From Nocardioides conyzicola (GTDB lineage: Bacteria; Actinomycetota; Actinomycetes; Propionibacteriales; Nocardioidaceae): a stretch of 64,000 bases of DNA. A model generated the notes under the pieces. That model saw nothing but the letters and a program-made list of their open reading frames with translations, did not search any database and had not been told where the DNA came from. A program made the position numbers and the translations under genes. Where the stretch lies: contig NZ_BAABKM010000005.1 of assembly GCF_039543825.1 (NCBI RefSeq), forward strand, positions 372,001-436,000, in the 5' to 3' direction. Shown piece by piece: positions 1-8,843 of this stretch (position 1 is its first letter; each line of letters starts with the position of its first letter).

Positions 1-1452
1 GAGCAGCACCTTGCGGTAGTCGGCGTCCGGGCCGATCGCGACGACGTCGCCGTCGGAGTCGCTGTCGAGGACACCACCGTCGGCACCGCCGGCCGAGGCG
101 CGCAGCTTGTCGAGGACTCCCTCGATGTCGTCGGCCTCTCCGATGACCTTGACGCCGATGCCGCTCGGGCCCGCGTTGCCGTCGACCCCGGGGAGCCCGG
201 TGATCGACGACGGGTCGAAGTCACCGTCGACGGCGAGCGTCAGCGACTCCCCGACGAGGGTCTCGACGTCGCCGGGCAGCTCGATGCCGAGCTGCTCACC
301 CGCCTCCGCCAGCAGGTCGTCGGACGACTCCCCCGACGCCTTCGCGAACTGGTCGACGAGGTCGGTCAGCCACCCCTTCTCGAAGCTCAGCCCGATCGCC
401 GCGGCGGTGTCGTCGGGCAGCGCCGAGACGGCCTCCGCGCCGTCGTCGCCACCGGTCACGGCCTGGCCGGTGGCGGCCGGGTCCGCGGCCAGCTCGAGCT
501 CGAGCCCGCCGTCGTCGAATCGGATCGTGGCGGCCGCTCCCTTGAAGTCCTTGAGCGCGTCGGTCACCTCGTCGGGGGCCGTCTCGCCGTCGGTCAGCGA
601 GACCCCCGAGCACGGCGCCGGGCAGGCGAGCGCGCTGGACCCCAGCGCGAGGCCGCCGAGGCCGCCGAGGTTGTCCGCCAGGACCTTGCCGGCTGCCGGC
701 GCCGCGTACATCGACACGATGCCGGAGTCACCCGCGGCGTCGGTCCACTGCTGGTAGTCGTCGTCGTCCGCGAGCGAGGAGTCCGCGGCGTCGTCGGCGA
801 TCCCGTCGACGGTCTTCTGGTCCTCACCCAGCAGAGCCCAGTCGCCGTCGATGTGCCACGCGACGTTGTCGGAACCGCCGGCGCACTCGCGCAGCTTGCC
901 CAGGCCCTGGTCGGCGGCGTCCGCGTCGGACACCTGCACCACGAAGACCGGGGTCGGCGTGTCCCCACCGGTGTCGACCGCAGCGACGGCGAACCGGTCG
1001 CCCAGCCAGGGCGCGATGTCGTCGTCGTAGTCGAGGTCGGCGCACCCGGACTCGTCCTGGATCTGGTCGAAGATCCACTCGCGGACGTCGTCGTCGGTGT
1101 CGAGGCCGACCTGGTCCTCGAACGCCGGGAACTTCTTGAGCGTGCGCAGCGCCTCGATCTTCTGGCCACCGCTGGGGTCGAGGTCCACGCTCGCGTAGGC
1201 GATCGTCTTCGCCGGGAGGGCCTCGGCCGGCTGTGCCCCCGTCGAGAGGAACGACCACGCCGCCCAGGCGGCACCGCCGACGGCCACGACGCCGAGCGCT
1301 CCGACGACAGCGATCACGGCCGTACGCCGTCCGCGGACCGGCGCCGGGCCCGTCGACGACGTGAGCCGAGCACCCCCACGGCTGTCCAGGGTCTCCGGTC
1401 CGCTCCCGGGCGGGTCGGTCGGCGGCGGTCCGGGCGGAAGGTCGTAGGACAC
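1..1452 (-). CDS. DUF3352-family membrane-anchored protein (3' end outside window)
   Basis: The frame starts at a GTG (1452-1450) and runs off the left edge, so only about 484 N-terminal residues are present. A proline-rich cytoplasmic leader of about 40 residues is followed by one hydrophobic segment (about 44-70) and a long acidic extracytoplasmic region with repeated Asp/Gly/Ala stretches (for example QKIEALRTLKKFPAF near residue 97). This layout matches actinobacterial DUF3352 proteins, whose function is unknown. It is separated from the next gene by about 50 bp and read in the same direction. I see no enzyme motif. The family call is from recognition of the overall pattern; the topology is read directly. 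Confidence 0.75.
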   Translation of the reverse strand, partial: MSYDLPPGPPPTDPPGSGPETLDSRGGARLTSSTGPAPVRGRRTAVIAVVGALGVVAVGGAAWAAWSFLSTGAQPAEALPAKTIAYASVDLDPSGGQKIEALRTLKKFPAFEDQVGLDTDDDVREWIFDQIQDESGCADLDYDDDIAPWLGDRFAVAAVDTGGDTPTPVFVVQVSDADAADQGLGKLRECAGGSDNVAWHIDGDWALLGEDQKTVDGIADDAADSSLADDDDYQQWTDAAGDSGIVSMYAAPAAGKVLADNLGGLGGLALGSSALACPAPCSGVSLTDGETAPDEVTDALKDFKGAAATIRFDDGGLELELAADPAATGQAVTGGDDGAEAVSALPDDTAAAIGLSFEKGWLTDLVDQFAKASGESSDDLLAEAGEQLGIELPGDVETLVGESLTLAVDGDFDPSSITGLPGVDGNAGPSGIGVKVIGEADDIEGVLDKLRASAGGADGGVLDSDSDGDVVAIGPDADYRKVLL

Positions 1453-1504
1453 GTCTATCCCTCACGATCGATGCGCCGGCCCGTGCCGACGAGGTGGCAG
1501 CAGA

Positions 1505-2047
1505 CTACCCAGCAACGGCGTCGTCGGTGACCGACTCCGCCCGCGGCGCCGGATGCCGGGGCGACAGCCCGATGAAGACCAGCACCAGACCGATCAGGGC
1601 ACCGCTCGGCAGCGAGATCCACGGGCTGCGCCCGGAGACGGTCAGCTGCATCGGCAGCTTGGTGCCGTCGGCGGCGGTCTTGGCCAGGACGGCCGGGTCG
1701 GCGGGTCCGAGGGCGGTGCCGACCGTCAGCATCAGCCAGGCCGCGACGACCGAGCCGATGACGACCGCTGCCAACGTGAGCAGCGGCACCCGGTCGGCGA
1801 CCAGCGCGATGACGATGCCCGCCAGCAGCCCGGCGGCTGTGCCGACCACGACGTACCAGCCGGTCCCCGAGAACTCGTGCTGGAGGCCGAGCGCGTCGCC
1901 GGCCGTCCAGCGGTGGTCGACCACGACGCCCGCCGTGGGGGTCCAGATCCACTGCCAGACCACGCCCGCGAGCGCCCCGACCGCGGCCAGGGCAGCGACG
2001 ACGAGACCGAGCTGGAGGGCGATCCGTCCGGTGCTGGGGGTGCTCAT
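1505..2047 (-). CDS. Four-TM conserved hypothetical membrane protein
   Basis: 180 residues. The ATG at 2047-2045 overlaps the dnaE stop codon as ATGA, which decides this start over an in-frame one four codons upstream and implies translational coupling to dnaE. Hydrophobic segments lie at about residues 9-31, 63-83, 86-108 and 145-165, with a conserved-looking WQWIW/extracytoplasmic loop between the first two. It resembles actinobacterial DUF2567-type membrane proteins, but I see no motif that gives a function. The likely role is an integral inner-membrane protein produced from the dnaE transcript. Confidence 0.7.
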   Translation of the reverse strand: MSTPSTGRIALQLGLVVAALAAVGALAGVVWQWIWTPTAGVVVDHRWTAGDALGLQHEFSGTGWYVVVGTAAGLLAGIVIALVADRVPLLTLAAVVIGSVVAAWLMLTVGTALGPADPAVLAKTAADGTKLPMQLTVSGRSPWISLPSGALIGLVLVFIGLSPRHPAPRAESVTDDAVAG

Positions 2048-5000
2048 CCGGCCAGGCATCCGGGTCCGAGCAGCTGTTTGAGGTCCGCGAAGAGCGCCGG
2101 GCTCGGCGTGACGCGGTGGTGGTCACCGATCCGCATGACGAGGGTCTTCTCCCGCATCAGCACCTTCAGGTGCACCTCGGTCACCCCGGGATGGGTCCGG
2201 AGCACCTCCTTGAGGTGGTCCACGGTGTCGGCGTTGACCCTGGTCTGCGGGAGCTTGATCACGACCGGTCCGGAGGGTCCGTCGGACAGGTCCGGGAGGC
2301 TGACCTCCTGGCCCATGATCTCGGGCTGGTCCTTGCTGCGGGAGAGCCGGCCCTTGACCGTGATGATCGCGTCCTCGGAGATCATGTGGCCCGACAGCTG
2401 CCACGAGCTCGGGAAGAGCAGCACGTCGATCGCGCCGTCGAGGTCCTCGAGGGTCACCATCCCCCAGGCGTCGCCGCGCTTCGTGATCTTGCGCTGCACG
2501 CCGGTCACCAGGCCGGTGATCGTGATCGGGCTGCCGTCGGCACGGTCCTCGTCGAGCATCAGCTGGCCGACGGTGCAGTCCGAGCTGTTGGCCAACAGGT
2601 GCTCGAGGCCGAGCAGCGGGTGGTCGGACACGTAGAGGCCGAGCATCTCCCGCTCGTGGCCGAGCAGGGTCATCTTGTCCCACTCGTCGAGGTGATCGGG
2701 GACGTCGACCCAGGTCGCGGCGGAGCCGATGTCCGCGGCGTCGAGCATGTCGAACATGGAGTCCTGACCGGTGTCGGTGTTCCGCTTCGAGTCGACGTAC
2801 TTGTCGACGGCCTCCTCGTGGATGGCGATGATCGCCTTCCGCTTGTGCTTCATGTCGTCGAAGGCGCCTGCTCGCGCCAGCGAGTCGATGAGGCGCTTGT
2901 TGCAGACCAGGGCCGGCACCTTCTCCATGAAGTCGTTGAAGTGCTCGTAGCGGCCCTTCTCCTTGCGAGCCTCGACGATCTTCTCGACCACGTTCGCGCC
3001 GACGTTGCGGACGGCGGTCAGCCCGAAGCGGATGTCGTTGCCGACGGGCGTGAAGTTCGCCGACGACTCGTTGACGTCGGGCGGCAGCACCTGGATCTTC
3101 ATCCGGCGGCACTCGTTGAGGTAGATCGCGGACTTGTCCTTGTCGTCCTTGACCGAGGTCAGCAGGGCCGCCATGTACTCGGCGGGGAAGTTGGCCTTGA
3201 GGTAGGCGGTCCAGTAGGAGACCAGGCCGTACGCCGCGGAGTGGGCCTTGTTGAACGCGTAGTCGGAGAACGGCAGCAGGGTGTCCCACAGCGTCTTGAT
3301 GGCGCCCGCGGAGTAGCCGCGCTCGGTCATGCCCGCGGAGAAGCCGGCGAACTGCTTGTCCAGCTCCTCCTTCTTCTTCTTGCCCATGGCGCGCCGCAGG
3401 ATGTCGGCCTGGCCGAGCGTGTAGCCGGCGAGCTTCTGCGCGATCGCCATGACCTGCTCCTGGTAGACGATCAGGCCGTAGGTCTCGCCGAGCACGTCCT
3501 CCAAGGCCTCGGCGAGCTCCGGGTGCAGCGCCTCGACCGGCTCGCGGCCGGTCTTGCGGCGGGCGTACTTGTTGTGGGAGTCGGCGCCCATCGGTCCGGG
3601 GCGGTAGAGCGCGCCGACGGCGGAGATGTCCTCGAACGAGTCCGGACGCATGCTGCGCAGCAGGGCACGCATCGGGCCGCCGTCGAGCTGGAAGACGCCG
3701 AGGGTGTCGCCGCGCTGGAGGAGCTTGTACGTCGCCTCGTCGGTGAGCTCGAGCTCCTCGAGGACCACGGTCTCCCCGCGGTTGGCCTCGATGTTGCGCA
3801 CCGCGTCGTCGAGGACGGTGAGGTTGCGCAGGCCGAGGAAGTCCATCTTGATCAGCCCGAGGGCCTCGCAGGTGGGGTAGTCGAACTGCGTGATCATCGC
3901 GCCGTCGGCCGGCCGCTTGAGCATCGGGATGATGTCGAGCAGCGGCTCGCTGGACATGATCACGCCGGCGGCGTGCACGCCCCACTGGCGCTTGAGGCCC
4001 TCGATGCCGATGGCGGTGTCGACGACGCGCTTGACGTCGTTGTCGGCGTCGTACAGCGCCCGGAACTCGCCGCCCTCGCCGAACCGCTTGTGCTCGGCGT
4101 TGAAGATCTCCTGGAGCGGGACGTCCTTGCCCATCACGGCGGCGGGCATCGCCTTGGTGATGCGGTCACCCATCGCGAACGGGTAGCCGAGGATCCGCGA
4201 GGAGTCCTTGACGGCCTGCTTGGCCTTGATGGTGCCGTAGGTGACGATCATCGAGACGCGGTCGTCGCCGTACTTGTCGCTGACGTAGCGGATGACCTCG
4301 CCGCGCCGGCGCTCGTCGAAGTCGATGTCGAAGTCGGGCATCGAGACGCGGTCGGGGTTGAGGAAGCGCTCGAAGATCAGGCCGTGGACCAGCGGGTCCA
4401 GGTCGGTGATGCGCATCGCGTAGGCGACCATCGAGCCGGCGCCTGAGCCGCGGCCGGGGCCGACCCGGATGCCGTTGTCCTTCGCCCAGTTGATGAAGTC
4501 GGCGACCACCAGGAAGTAGCCCGGAAAGCCCATCTGGGTGATGACGCCGACCTCGAAGTCGGCCTGCTTGCGCACGTCGTCGGGGATGCCGGCGGGGTAG
4601 CGGTAGTGCAGCCCCTTCTCGACCTCCTTGACCAGCCAGGAGTCCTCGTTCTCGCCCTCCGGGCAGGGGAACCGCGGCATGAAGGTGCCGTTGCCCTCGG
4701 TGAAGGAGACGTCGCAGCGCTCGGCGATCAGCAGGGTGTTGTCGCAGGCCTCGGGGAAGTCGCGCCACAGGTCGCGCATCTCCCGCGCGGACTTGATGTA
4801 GTAGCCGTCGCCGTTGAACGCGAACCGCTGCCCCGGGCCGTCACCGGCCGGGATGTCCATCGTGGAGCCGGAGTTGATGCAGAGCAGGTGCTCCTGGCTC
4901 TTGGCATCCTCCCTGTTGACGTAGTGCGAGTCGTTGGTCGCGAGCAGCGGGATCTCGAGGTCCTTGGCCAGGCGCAGCAGGCCGTCGCGGACCCGGCGCT

Positions 5001-5598
5001 CGATGTCGAGCCCGTGGTCCATCAGCTCGAGGAAGTAGTTGTCCTTGCCGAGGATGTCCTGGAAGTCGGCCGCCGTCTGGCGAGCGGCGTCGTACGCCCC
5101 GTGCCGGAGGTGGACCTGCACCTCGCCCGACGGGCACCCGGTCGTGCCGATGATGCCCTTGCCGTGCCGGGACAGCAGCTCGCGGTCCATCCGCGGGTGC
5201 TTGAAGAAGCCGTCGCGCCAGGCGCCCGTGGAGAGCCGGAAGAGGTTGTGCATGCCCTCGGTGCTCTCCGAGAGCAGGGTCATGTGGGTGTAGGCGCCAC
5301 GGTTGGAGACGTCGTCAGGACCGCCGCCGTAGAAGTTGACGCCCTTGCGCTCGAAGCGCGAGATGTTGGGCGCGAAGTAGGCCTCGATGCCGATGATCGG
5401 CTTGACCCCGGCGTTCTTCGCCTTCTTGTAGAACTCGTAGGCGCCGAACACGTTGCCGTGGTCGGTCATCGCGATCGCGGGCATCCCCAGCTCCGCCGTA
5501 CGGTCCGCCAGCGCGCCGAGGCGGGCCGCCCCGTCGAGCATCGAGTACTCGGTGTGGACATGGAGGTGGACGAAGGAGTCCTGGGAGCCTGAAGCCAT
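2044..5598 (-). CDS. dnaE: DNA polymerase III alpha subunit (replicative DnaE1)
   Basis: 1184 residues, the normal length for actinobacterial DnaE1. The N-terminal PHP domain begins with HLHVHTEYSMLDG (residues 11-23). The polymerase core carries GRGSGAGSMVAYA and the catalytic aspartate motif PDFDIDFDERRR (about residues 420-431), then TYGTIKAKQAVKD. Helix-hairpin-helix and OB-fold regions follow. It copies both strands at the replication fork as the core polymerase of the holoenzyme; the PHP domain is thought to proofread in this group. The ATG at 5598 is chosen because homologues begin just before the PHP motif; a longer in-frame extension to 6162 lacks similarity and would overrun the GNAT gene. 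The downstream membrane gene overlaps its stop. Confidence 0.98.
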   Translation of the reverse strand: MASGSQDSFVHLHVHTEYSMLDGAARLGALADRTAELGMPAIAMTDHGNVFGAYEFYKKAKNAGVKPIIGIEAYFAPNISRFERKGVNFYGGGPDDVSNRGAYTHMTLLSESTEGMHNLFRLSTGAWRDGFFKHPRMDRELLSRHGKGIIGTTGCPSGEVQVHLRHGAYDAARQTAADFQDILGKDNYFLELMDHGLDIERRVRDGLLRLAKDLEIPLLATNDSHYVNREDAKSQEHLLCINSGSTMDIPAGDGPGQRFAFNGDGYYIKSAREMRDLWRDFPEACDNTLLIAERCDVSFTEGNGTFMPRFPCPEGENEDSWLVKEVEKGLHYRYPAGIPDDVRKQADFEVGVITQMGFPGYFLVVADFINWAKDNGIRVGPGRGSGAGSMVAYAMRITDLDPLVHGLIFERFLNPDRVSMPDFDIDFDERRRGEVIRYVSDKYGDDRVSMIVTYGTIKAKQAVKDSSRILGYPFAMGDRITKAMPAAVMGKDVPLQEIFNAEHKRFGEGGEFRALYDADNDVKRVVDTAIGIEGLKRQWGVHAAGVIMSSEPLLDIIPMLKRPADGAMITQFDYPTCEALGLIKMDFLGLRNLTVLDDAVRNIEANRGETVVLEELELTDEATYKLLQRGDTLGVFQLDGGPMRALLRSMRPDSFEDISAVGALYRPGPMGADSHNKYARRKTGREPVEALHPELAEALEDVLGETYGLIVYQEQVMAIAQKLAGYTLGQADILRRAMGKKKKEELDKQFAGFSAGMTERGYSAGAIKTLWDTLLPFSDYAFNKAHSAAYGLVSYWTAYLKANFPAEYMAALLTSVKDDKDKSAIYLNECRRMKIQVLPPDVNESSANFTPVGNDIRFGLTAVRNVGANVVEKIVEARKEKGRYEHFNDFMEKVPALVCNKRLIDSLARAGAFDDMKHKRKAIIAIHEEAVDKYVDSKRNTDTGQDSMFDMLDAADIGSAATWVDVPDHLDEWDKMTLLGHEREMLGLYVSDHPLLGLEHLLANSSDCTVGQLMLDEDRADGSPITITGLVTGVQRKITKRGDAWGMVTLEDLDGAIDVLLFPSSWQLSGHMISEDAIITVKGRLSRSKDQPEIMGQEVSLPDLSDGPSGPVVIKLPQTRVNADTVDHLKEVLRTHPGVTEVHLKVLMREKTLVMRIGDHHRVTPSPALFADLKQLLGPGCLAG

Positions 5599-5708
5599 CG
5601 GCGCGGGCCACTCCTCGGCTGGTCTGTACGGCGGTGTCGGGCGGGTCGTGCGGGCGTGCAAGAACGGGGCCACGATCACGTCGTGGCGGCGCCTTGGGGA
5701 AGGACGCC

Positions 5709-5714
5709 AGACTA
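5709..5714 (-). promoter_or_regulatory. Probable -10 element of dnaE (TAGTCT)
   Basis: In the 236-bp gap between dnaE and the GNAT gene the minus strand reads TAGTCT, which fits the actinobacterial TANNNT -10 consensus. It would give a 5' UTR of about 105 nt. No good -35 is visible 16-18 bp upstream. Inference only. Confidence 0.35.
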
Positions 5715-5737
5715 CGCGACCGCAGGGGACGATGGTG

Positions 5738-5774
5738 GCACCCACCGCCGACACCCGGTGGCGGCGGTGGGTGC
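5738..5774 (-). terminator. Rho-independent-type hairpin after the GNAT gene
   Basis: Perfect 13-bp arms (GCACCCACCGCCG at 5738-5750, CGGCGGTGGGTGC at 5762-5774) with an 11-nt loop lie just past the GNAT stop codon and before dnaE. There is no T-tract, as is usual for actinobacterial terminators. It probably separates the lspA-rluD-GNAT transcript from dnaE. Confidence 0.6.
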
Positions 5775-5834
5775 GCAGCCTTCCGGACGCGTGACGGCGC
5801 TGCGTAGCCTCCGGGACGGGTCGACTGACCGGCG

Positions 5835-6290
5835 CTACGAGCCGGCGCCGGTCCACTCCACGCGGAGGTCGGGAGCGCGCTCCTCGTTCTCCGAGCCGTC
5901 GGTGTGCTCGCGCTCGACCAGTCCGTGGCGGGCGTAGAACGCACGGGCGGGCGCGTTCGTCTCGAAGACCCACAGGCTGAAGCCGGCCGGGCGCTGGGCC
6001 TTGACCACCTCGAGGAGGGCGGATCCGACCCCTTGGCCGGCGTACGCCGGGAGGACGTACAGGTCGTCGAGCCAGGTCTCGGTGAACCGGGCGTAGCCCA
6101 CCGGCACGCCGTCCGTCTCCGCGACCCAGACGTCGTCCAGCTCCAGGCGTCCGGCCAGCCACGCGCCGACCTCGGCGTCGGTGTGGATGCCCGGCGGCAT
6201 CGGCGCCGCGGCCCGCGAGGCGAGGTGCACGGTCGTCACCGCAGCGGCGTCGTCCGCGGTGGCCGGCCGCAGGGTCAGCTCAGTCGGCAT
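5835..6290 (-). CDS. GNAT family N-acetyltransferase
   Basis: 151 residues. The acetyl-CoA-binding motif A is visible as [17 protein letters not shown] (the Q-x-x-G-x-G/A pattern), followed by a C-terminal [17 protein letters not shown] motif B typical of the superfamily, which closes with FYxxxGF-like spacing. It transfers an acetyl group from acetyl-CoA to an unknown amine. The ATG at 6290 overlaps the 3' end of rluD by 11 bp, so it is probably the last gene of the lspA-rluD operon. Substrate cannot be deduced. Confidence 0.85.
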   Translation of the reverse strand: MPTELTLRPATADDAAAVTTVHLASRAAAPMPPGIHTDAEVGAWLAGRLELDDVWVAETDGVPVGYARFTETWLDDLYVLPAYAGQGVGSALLEVVKAQRPAGFSLWVFETNAPARAFYARHGLVEREHTDGSENEERAPDLRVEWTGAGS

Positions 6291-7218
6291 CTCGGATGAC
6301 CTCGAGCGCGTGCTCGAGGTCGGCGGGGTAGGTCGACTCGTACTCGACGTGCTCCCCCGTGTCCGGGTGCTCGAAGCCCAGGCGCATGGCGTGCAGCCAC
6401 TGACGCTCGAGCCCGACCCGCTTGGCGAGCGTGGGGTCCGCGCCGTACGTGAGGTCACCGACGCACGGGTGCTTGAGCGCGGCCATGTGCACCCGGATCT
6501 GGTGGGTGCGGCCGGTCTCGAGGTGGACCTCGAGCAGGCTGGCGAAGCGGTGCGCCTCGAGGGTCTCGTAGTGGGTGACGCTGTGGCGGCCGTCCGCCAT
6601 CACCGCGAACTTCCAGTCGGACTTCGGGTGCCGGCCGATCGGGGCGTCGATCGTGCCCTCGAGAGGATCGGGGTGGCCCTGCACGAGAGCGTGGTAGACC
6701 TTGTCGACCGTCCGGTCACGGAAGGCCTGCTTGAGCACCGAGTAGGCGTGCTCGGACTTGCAGATCACCATCACGCCGGACGTGCCCACGTCGAGCCGCT
6801 GCACGATGCCCTGGCGCTCGGAGGCGCCGCTGGTGGAGATCCGGAAGCCCGCGCCGGCGAGGTGCCCGACCACGGTCGGGCCGGACCAGCCGGGCGAGGG
6901 GTGCACGGCGACGCCGACGGGCTTGTCGATCACCACGATCGCGTCGTCGTCGTGGAGGATCCGGATGCCCTCCACGACCTCCGGGACGACCTCGAGCGGG
7001 TTGATCTCGACCGGGATGCGGACGTCGAGGACCGCGCCTGGGAGCACCCGGTCGCTCTTGGCGACGGAGGCCCCGTCGAGCTCCACGTGCCCGGCGGCGA
7101 TCAGGTCGGCGGCGCGGGTGCGGGACAGCCCGAACAGGCGCGCCATGGCGGCGTCGACGCGCTCGCCGGCCATCGCCTCGGGGATCGTCAGGACCCGGTG
7201 GTCGGCCTGGCCGCTCAC
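6280..7218 (-). CDS. rluD: RluA/RluD-family 23S rRNA pseudouridine synthase
   Basis: 312 residues. An N-terminal S4-type RNA-binding domain (about residues 18-70) is followed by the pseudouridine synthase domain with the catalytic motif RLDVGTSG (residues 141-148, Asp143 the nucleophile). Also visible are the [16 protein letters not shown] motif near residue 97 and [10 protein letters not shown] near the end, both hallmarks of the RluA family. It isomerises uridines, most likely in helix 69 of 23S rRNA, although the exact site is inferred from the family. Its start overlaps the lspA stop by ATGA, and this lspA-rluD order is widely conserved. Confidence 0.93.
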   Translation of the reverse strand: MSGQADHRVLTIPEAMAGERVDAAMARLFGLSRTRAADLIAAGHVELDGASVAKSDRVLPGAVLDVRIPVEINPLEVVPEVVEGIRILHDDDAIVVIDKPVGVAVHPSPGWSGPTVVGHLAGAGFRISTSGASERQGIVQRLDVGTSGVMVICKSEHAYSVLKQAFRDRTVDKVYHALVQGHPDPLEGTIDAPIGRHPKSDWKFAVMADGRHSVTHYETLEAHRFASLLEVHLETGRTHQIRVHMAALKHPCVGDLTYGADPTLAKRVGLERQWLHAMRLGFEHPDTGEHVEYESTYPADLEHALEVIRDAD

Positions 7219-7805
7219 TCGGCACCCGTCCCGGGCTGGGCCTCGGGCGCGTGCGCGGCACGGGTGCCGTCGAGGCGTACGCCGCGGAACACCTGGATCA
7301 GGATGAGTCCGGCCGCGATGTCGATGCTGATGTCGGCGACGTTGAAGACCGGCCAGTGCGGCAGCATGAAGAAGTCGATGACGTGGCCGCGCAGCGGACC
7401 CGGCCCCCGCACGAGCCGGTCGGTGAGGTTGCCCGCGACACCGGCGAGCAGGAACCCGAAGGCGAAGGCCCAGCCGAGGCTGCCGATCCGGCGGGCGAAG
7501 TAGCAGATCACCACGATCGCGACGATCGCGAGGCAGCTGAACACCTGGGTGTAGCCGGTCCCGGTGCTGAACGCGGCGCCCGGGTTGCGGACCAGGTGGA
7601 GCACGAGCAGTTCACCGACGACCTGGACGTCCGGACGGTCGGTCAGTCGGTCGACGGCGATGATCTTGGAGACCACGTCCACGGCGTACATCGTGGCGGC
7701 GACCAGCCCGAAGACCGCCAGCAGGCGGGCCCGTGAGCTCCGGGGTCGGGCGGGTGGGTCTACCTCGTGGTCGCCGGTCAGCGACGCTCCTCGCGCTGCT
7801 TGCAT
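7215..7805 (-). CDS. lspA: Lipoprotein signal peptidase (signal peptidase II)
   Basis: About 196 residues from the ATG at 7805. Four TM segments are present. The aspartyl protease motifs are visible: [23 protein letters not shown] (first catalytic Asp) and [10 protein letters not shown] (second catalytic Asp). It cleaves the signal peptide of diacylglyceryl-modified prolipoproteins in the membrane. The start is uncertain: the ATG overlaps the DksA-like gene by 28 bp and has no ribosome site, whereas a CTG at 7781, overlapping that gene's TGA, sits 5 nt after GAGGAG. Its stop overlaps rluD. Confidence 0.95.
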   Translation of the reverse strand: MQAARGASLTGDHEVDPPARPRSSRARLLAVFGLVAATMYAVDVVSKIIAVDRLTDRPDVQVVGELLVLHLVRNPGAAFSTGTGYTQVFSCLAIVAIVVICYFARRIGSLGWAFAFGFLLAGVAGNLTDRLVRGPGPLRGHVIDFFMLPHWPVFNVADISIDIAAGLILIQVFRGVRLDGTRAAHAPEAQPGTGAE

Positions 7806-8689
7806 GTCATGCACAGTGTGGCACGCGGGAAGGCCATGAGCCGCATCTTGCCGATGGGGTTGCCGCACGACTCACAGACCCCGTAGGTGCCGTCGTCGAT
7901 GCGCGCGAGCGCCCGCTCGATCTGGGCCAGTTTGTCGCGCTCGCTGTTGAGCACCATCAGCTCGTGGTCGCGCTCGAAGCTGCTGGCGCCCACATCGGCC
8001 TGGTCCTGTCCGGCGCCGTCGCCGGAGTCGCGCATCAGGCCGTTGAGGTCGCTGTCGAGGCCCTCGACGACCTCGCGGCTGTGCGTGCGCTGCTCGTGCA
8101 GCTCGTCCAGCACCTCCTTGAGCTCGGCCTTCGTCCAGGCTGCCTCGCCGGCGCCGACGACGAGCGCGCTGGGCGCGGTCTTGCGGGCGGGCGCCTTCTT
8201 GGCGGGGGCCGCCTTCTTCGCGGGGGCTGCCTTCTTGGCGGGTACGGCCTTCGTCACGGGAGCTGCCTTCTTGGCGGGAGTGGCCTTCGTGGCCGGGGCG
8301 GCCTTCTTCACGGGCGTCTTCTTGGCCGGCGCTGCCTTCTTCACGGGCGTCTTCTTGGCCGGCGCTGCCTTCTTCGCGGGGGCTGCTTTCTTGACCGGGG
8401 CTGCCTTCTTCGCGGGGGCCGCCTTCTTCGCGGGAGCTGCCTTCTTGATCGGGGCTGCCTTCTTCGCGGGGGCTGCCTTCTTCGCGGGGGCTGCCTTCTT
8501 GACCGGCGCTGCCTTCTTCGCGGGAGCCGCCTTCTTGACCGGAGCCGCCTTCTTCGCCGGCGCTGCCTTCTTCGCGGTCGAGCTGGAGCTCGTGGTCGCC
8601 GCCGCCTTCGCGGGCGCCCGCCGGGACATCACGGTGCGGGCTGCTGCCTTCGCCGTACCGGCGATCGACTTCCTCGTGGAGCGTGCCAT
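7778..8689 (-). CDS. TraR/DksA zinc-finger protein with histone H1-like Lys-Ala-Pro tract
   Basis: 303 residues; ordinary DksA/TraR proteins are 70-150. Residues 1-38 are basic. Residues 39-172 are a low-complexity array of AAPAKK/AAPVKK units. The C-terminal part (about 180-303) is a DksA-like helical region ending in a four-cysteine zinc finger, C272-x2-C275 and C293-x2-C296. The ATG at 8689 follows a strong GAGGAGG ribosome site. DksA-like proteins modulate RNA polymerase; the tail resembles the lysine-rich tails of eukaryotic H1 and mycobacterial HupB/actinobacterial H1-like proteins, so it probably binds DNA. The combined function is inference. It precedes lspA in the same direction. Confidence 0.85.
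   Translation of the reverse strand: MARSTRKSIAGTAKAAARTVMSRRAPAKAAATTSSSSTAKKAAPAKKAAPVKKAAPAKKAAPVKKAAPAKKAAPAKKAAPIKKAAPAKKAAPAKKAAPVKKAAPAKKAAPAKKTPVKKAAPAKKTPVKKAAPATKATPAKKAAPVTKAVPAKKAAPAKKAAPAKKAPARKTAPSALVVGAGEAAWTKAELKEVLDELHEQRTHSREVVEGLDSDLNGLMRDSGDGAGQDQADVGASSFERDHELMVLNSERDKLAQIERALARIDDGTYGVCESCGNPIGKMRLMAFPRATLCMTCKQREERR
8174..8575 (-). repeat. Degenerate hexa-peptide-coding tandem array (AAP-A/V-KK)
   Basis: About 400 bp of imperfect 18-bp units encode Ala-Ala-Pro-(Ala/Val/Ile)-Lys-Lys inside the DksA-like gene. Occasional 15-bp units (KKTPV) break the phase. Such arrays vary in length between strains by slippage. Confidence 0.85.
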
Positions 8690-8796
8690 GAGCGGGCCTC
8701 CTCGGCCGTTCGAGCGCCTGTGGTTCGTGCCACAGTGGGTGCAGGGAGGGTAGCCGCTGACCGGTGGCCGCTCCAATCCGCCGCACCGTAGACGAC

Positions 8797-8830
8797 GACA
8801 CCGGCCGTCCCCGAGGGAACGGCCGGTGTC
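8797..8830 (-). terminator. Terminator of wag31
   Basis: Perfect 12-bp arms (GACACCGGCCGT at 8797-8808, ACGGCCGGTGTC at 8819-8830) with a 10-nt loop sit 14 bp after the wag31 stop codon. They probably end the long division-cluster transcript before the DksA-like gene. Confidence 0.7.
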
Positions 8831-8843
8831 GAGGTGGATCGGA

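Noticed and set aside
2116..4446. 776-codon plus-strand frame opposite dnaE
   Set aside because: Antisense to a clear dnaE; low-complexity Val/Asp/Gly/Leu content from GC-rich codons; no motifs.
8174..8575. CRISPR-like array
   Set aside because: Units are contiguous, coding and without spacers; they are a Lys-Ala-Pro protein repeat.
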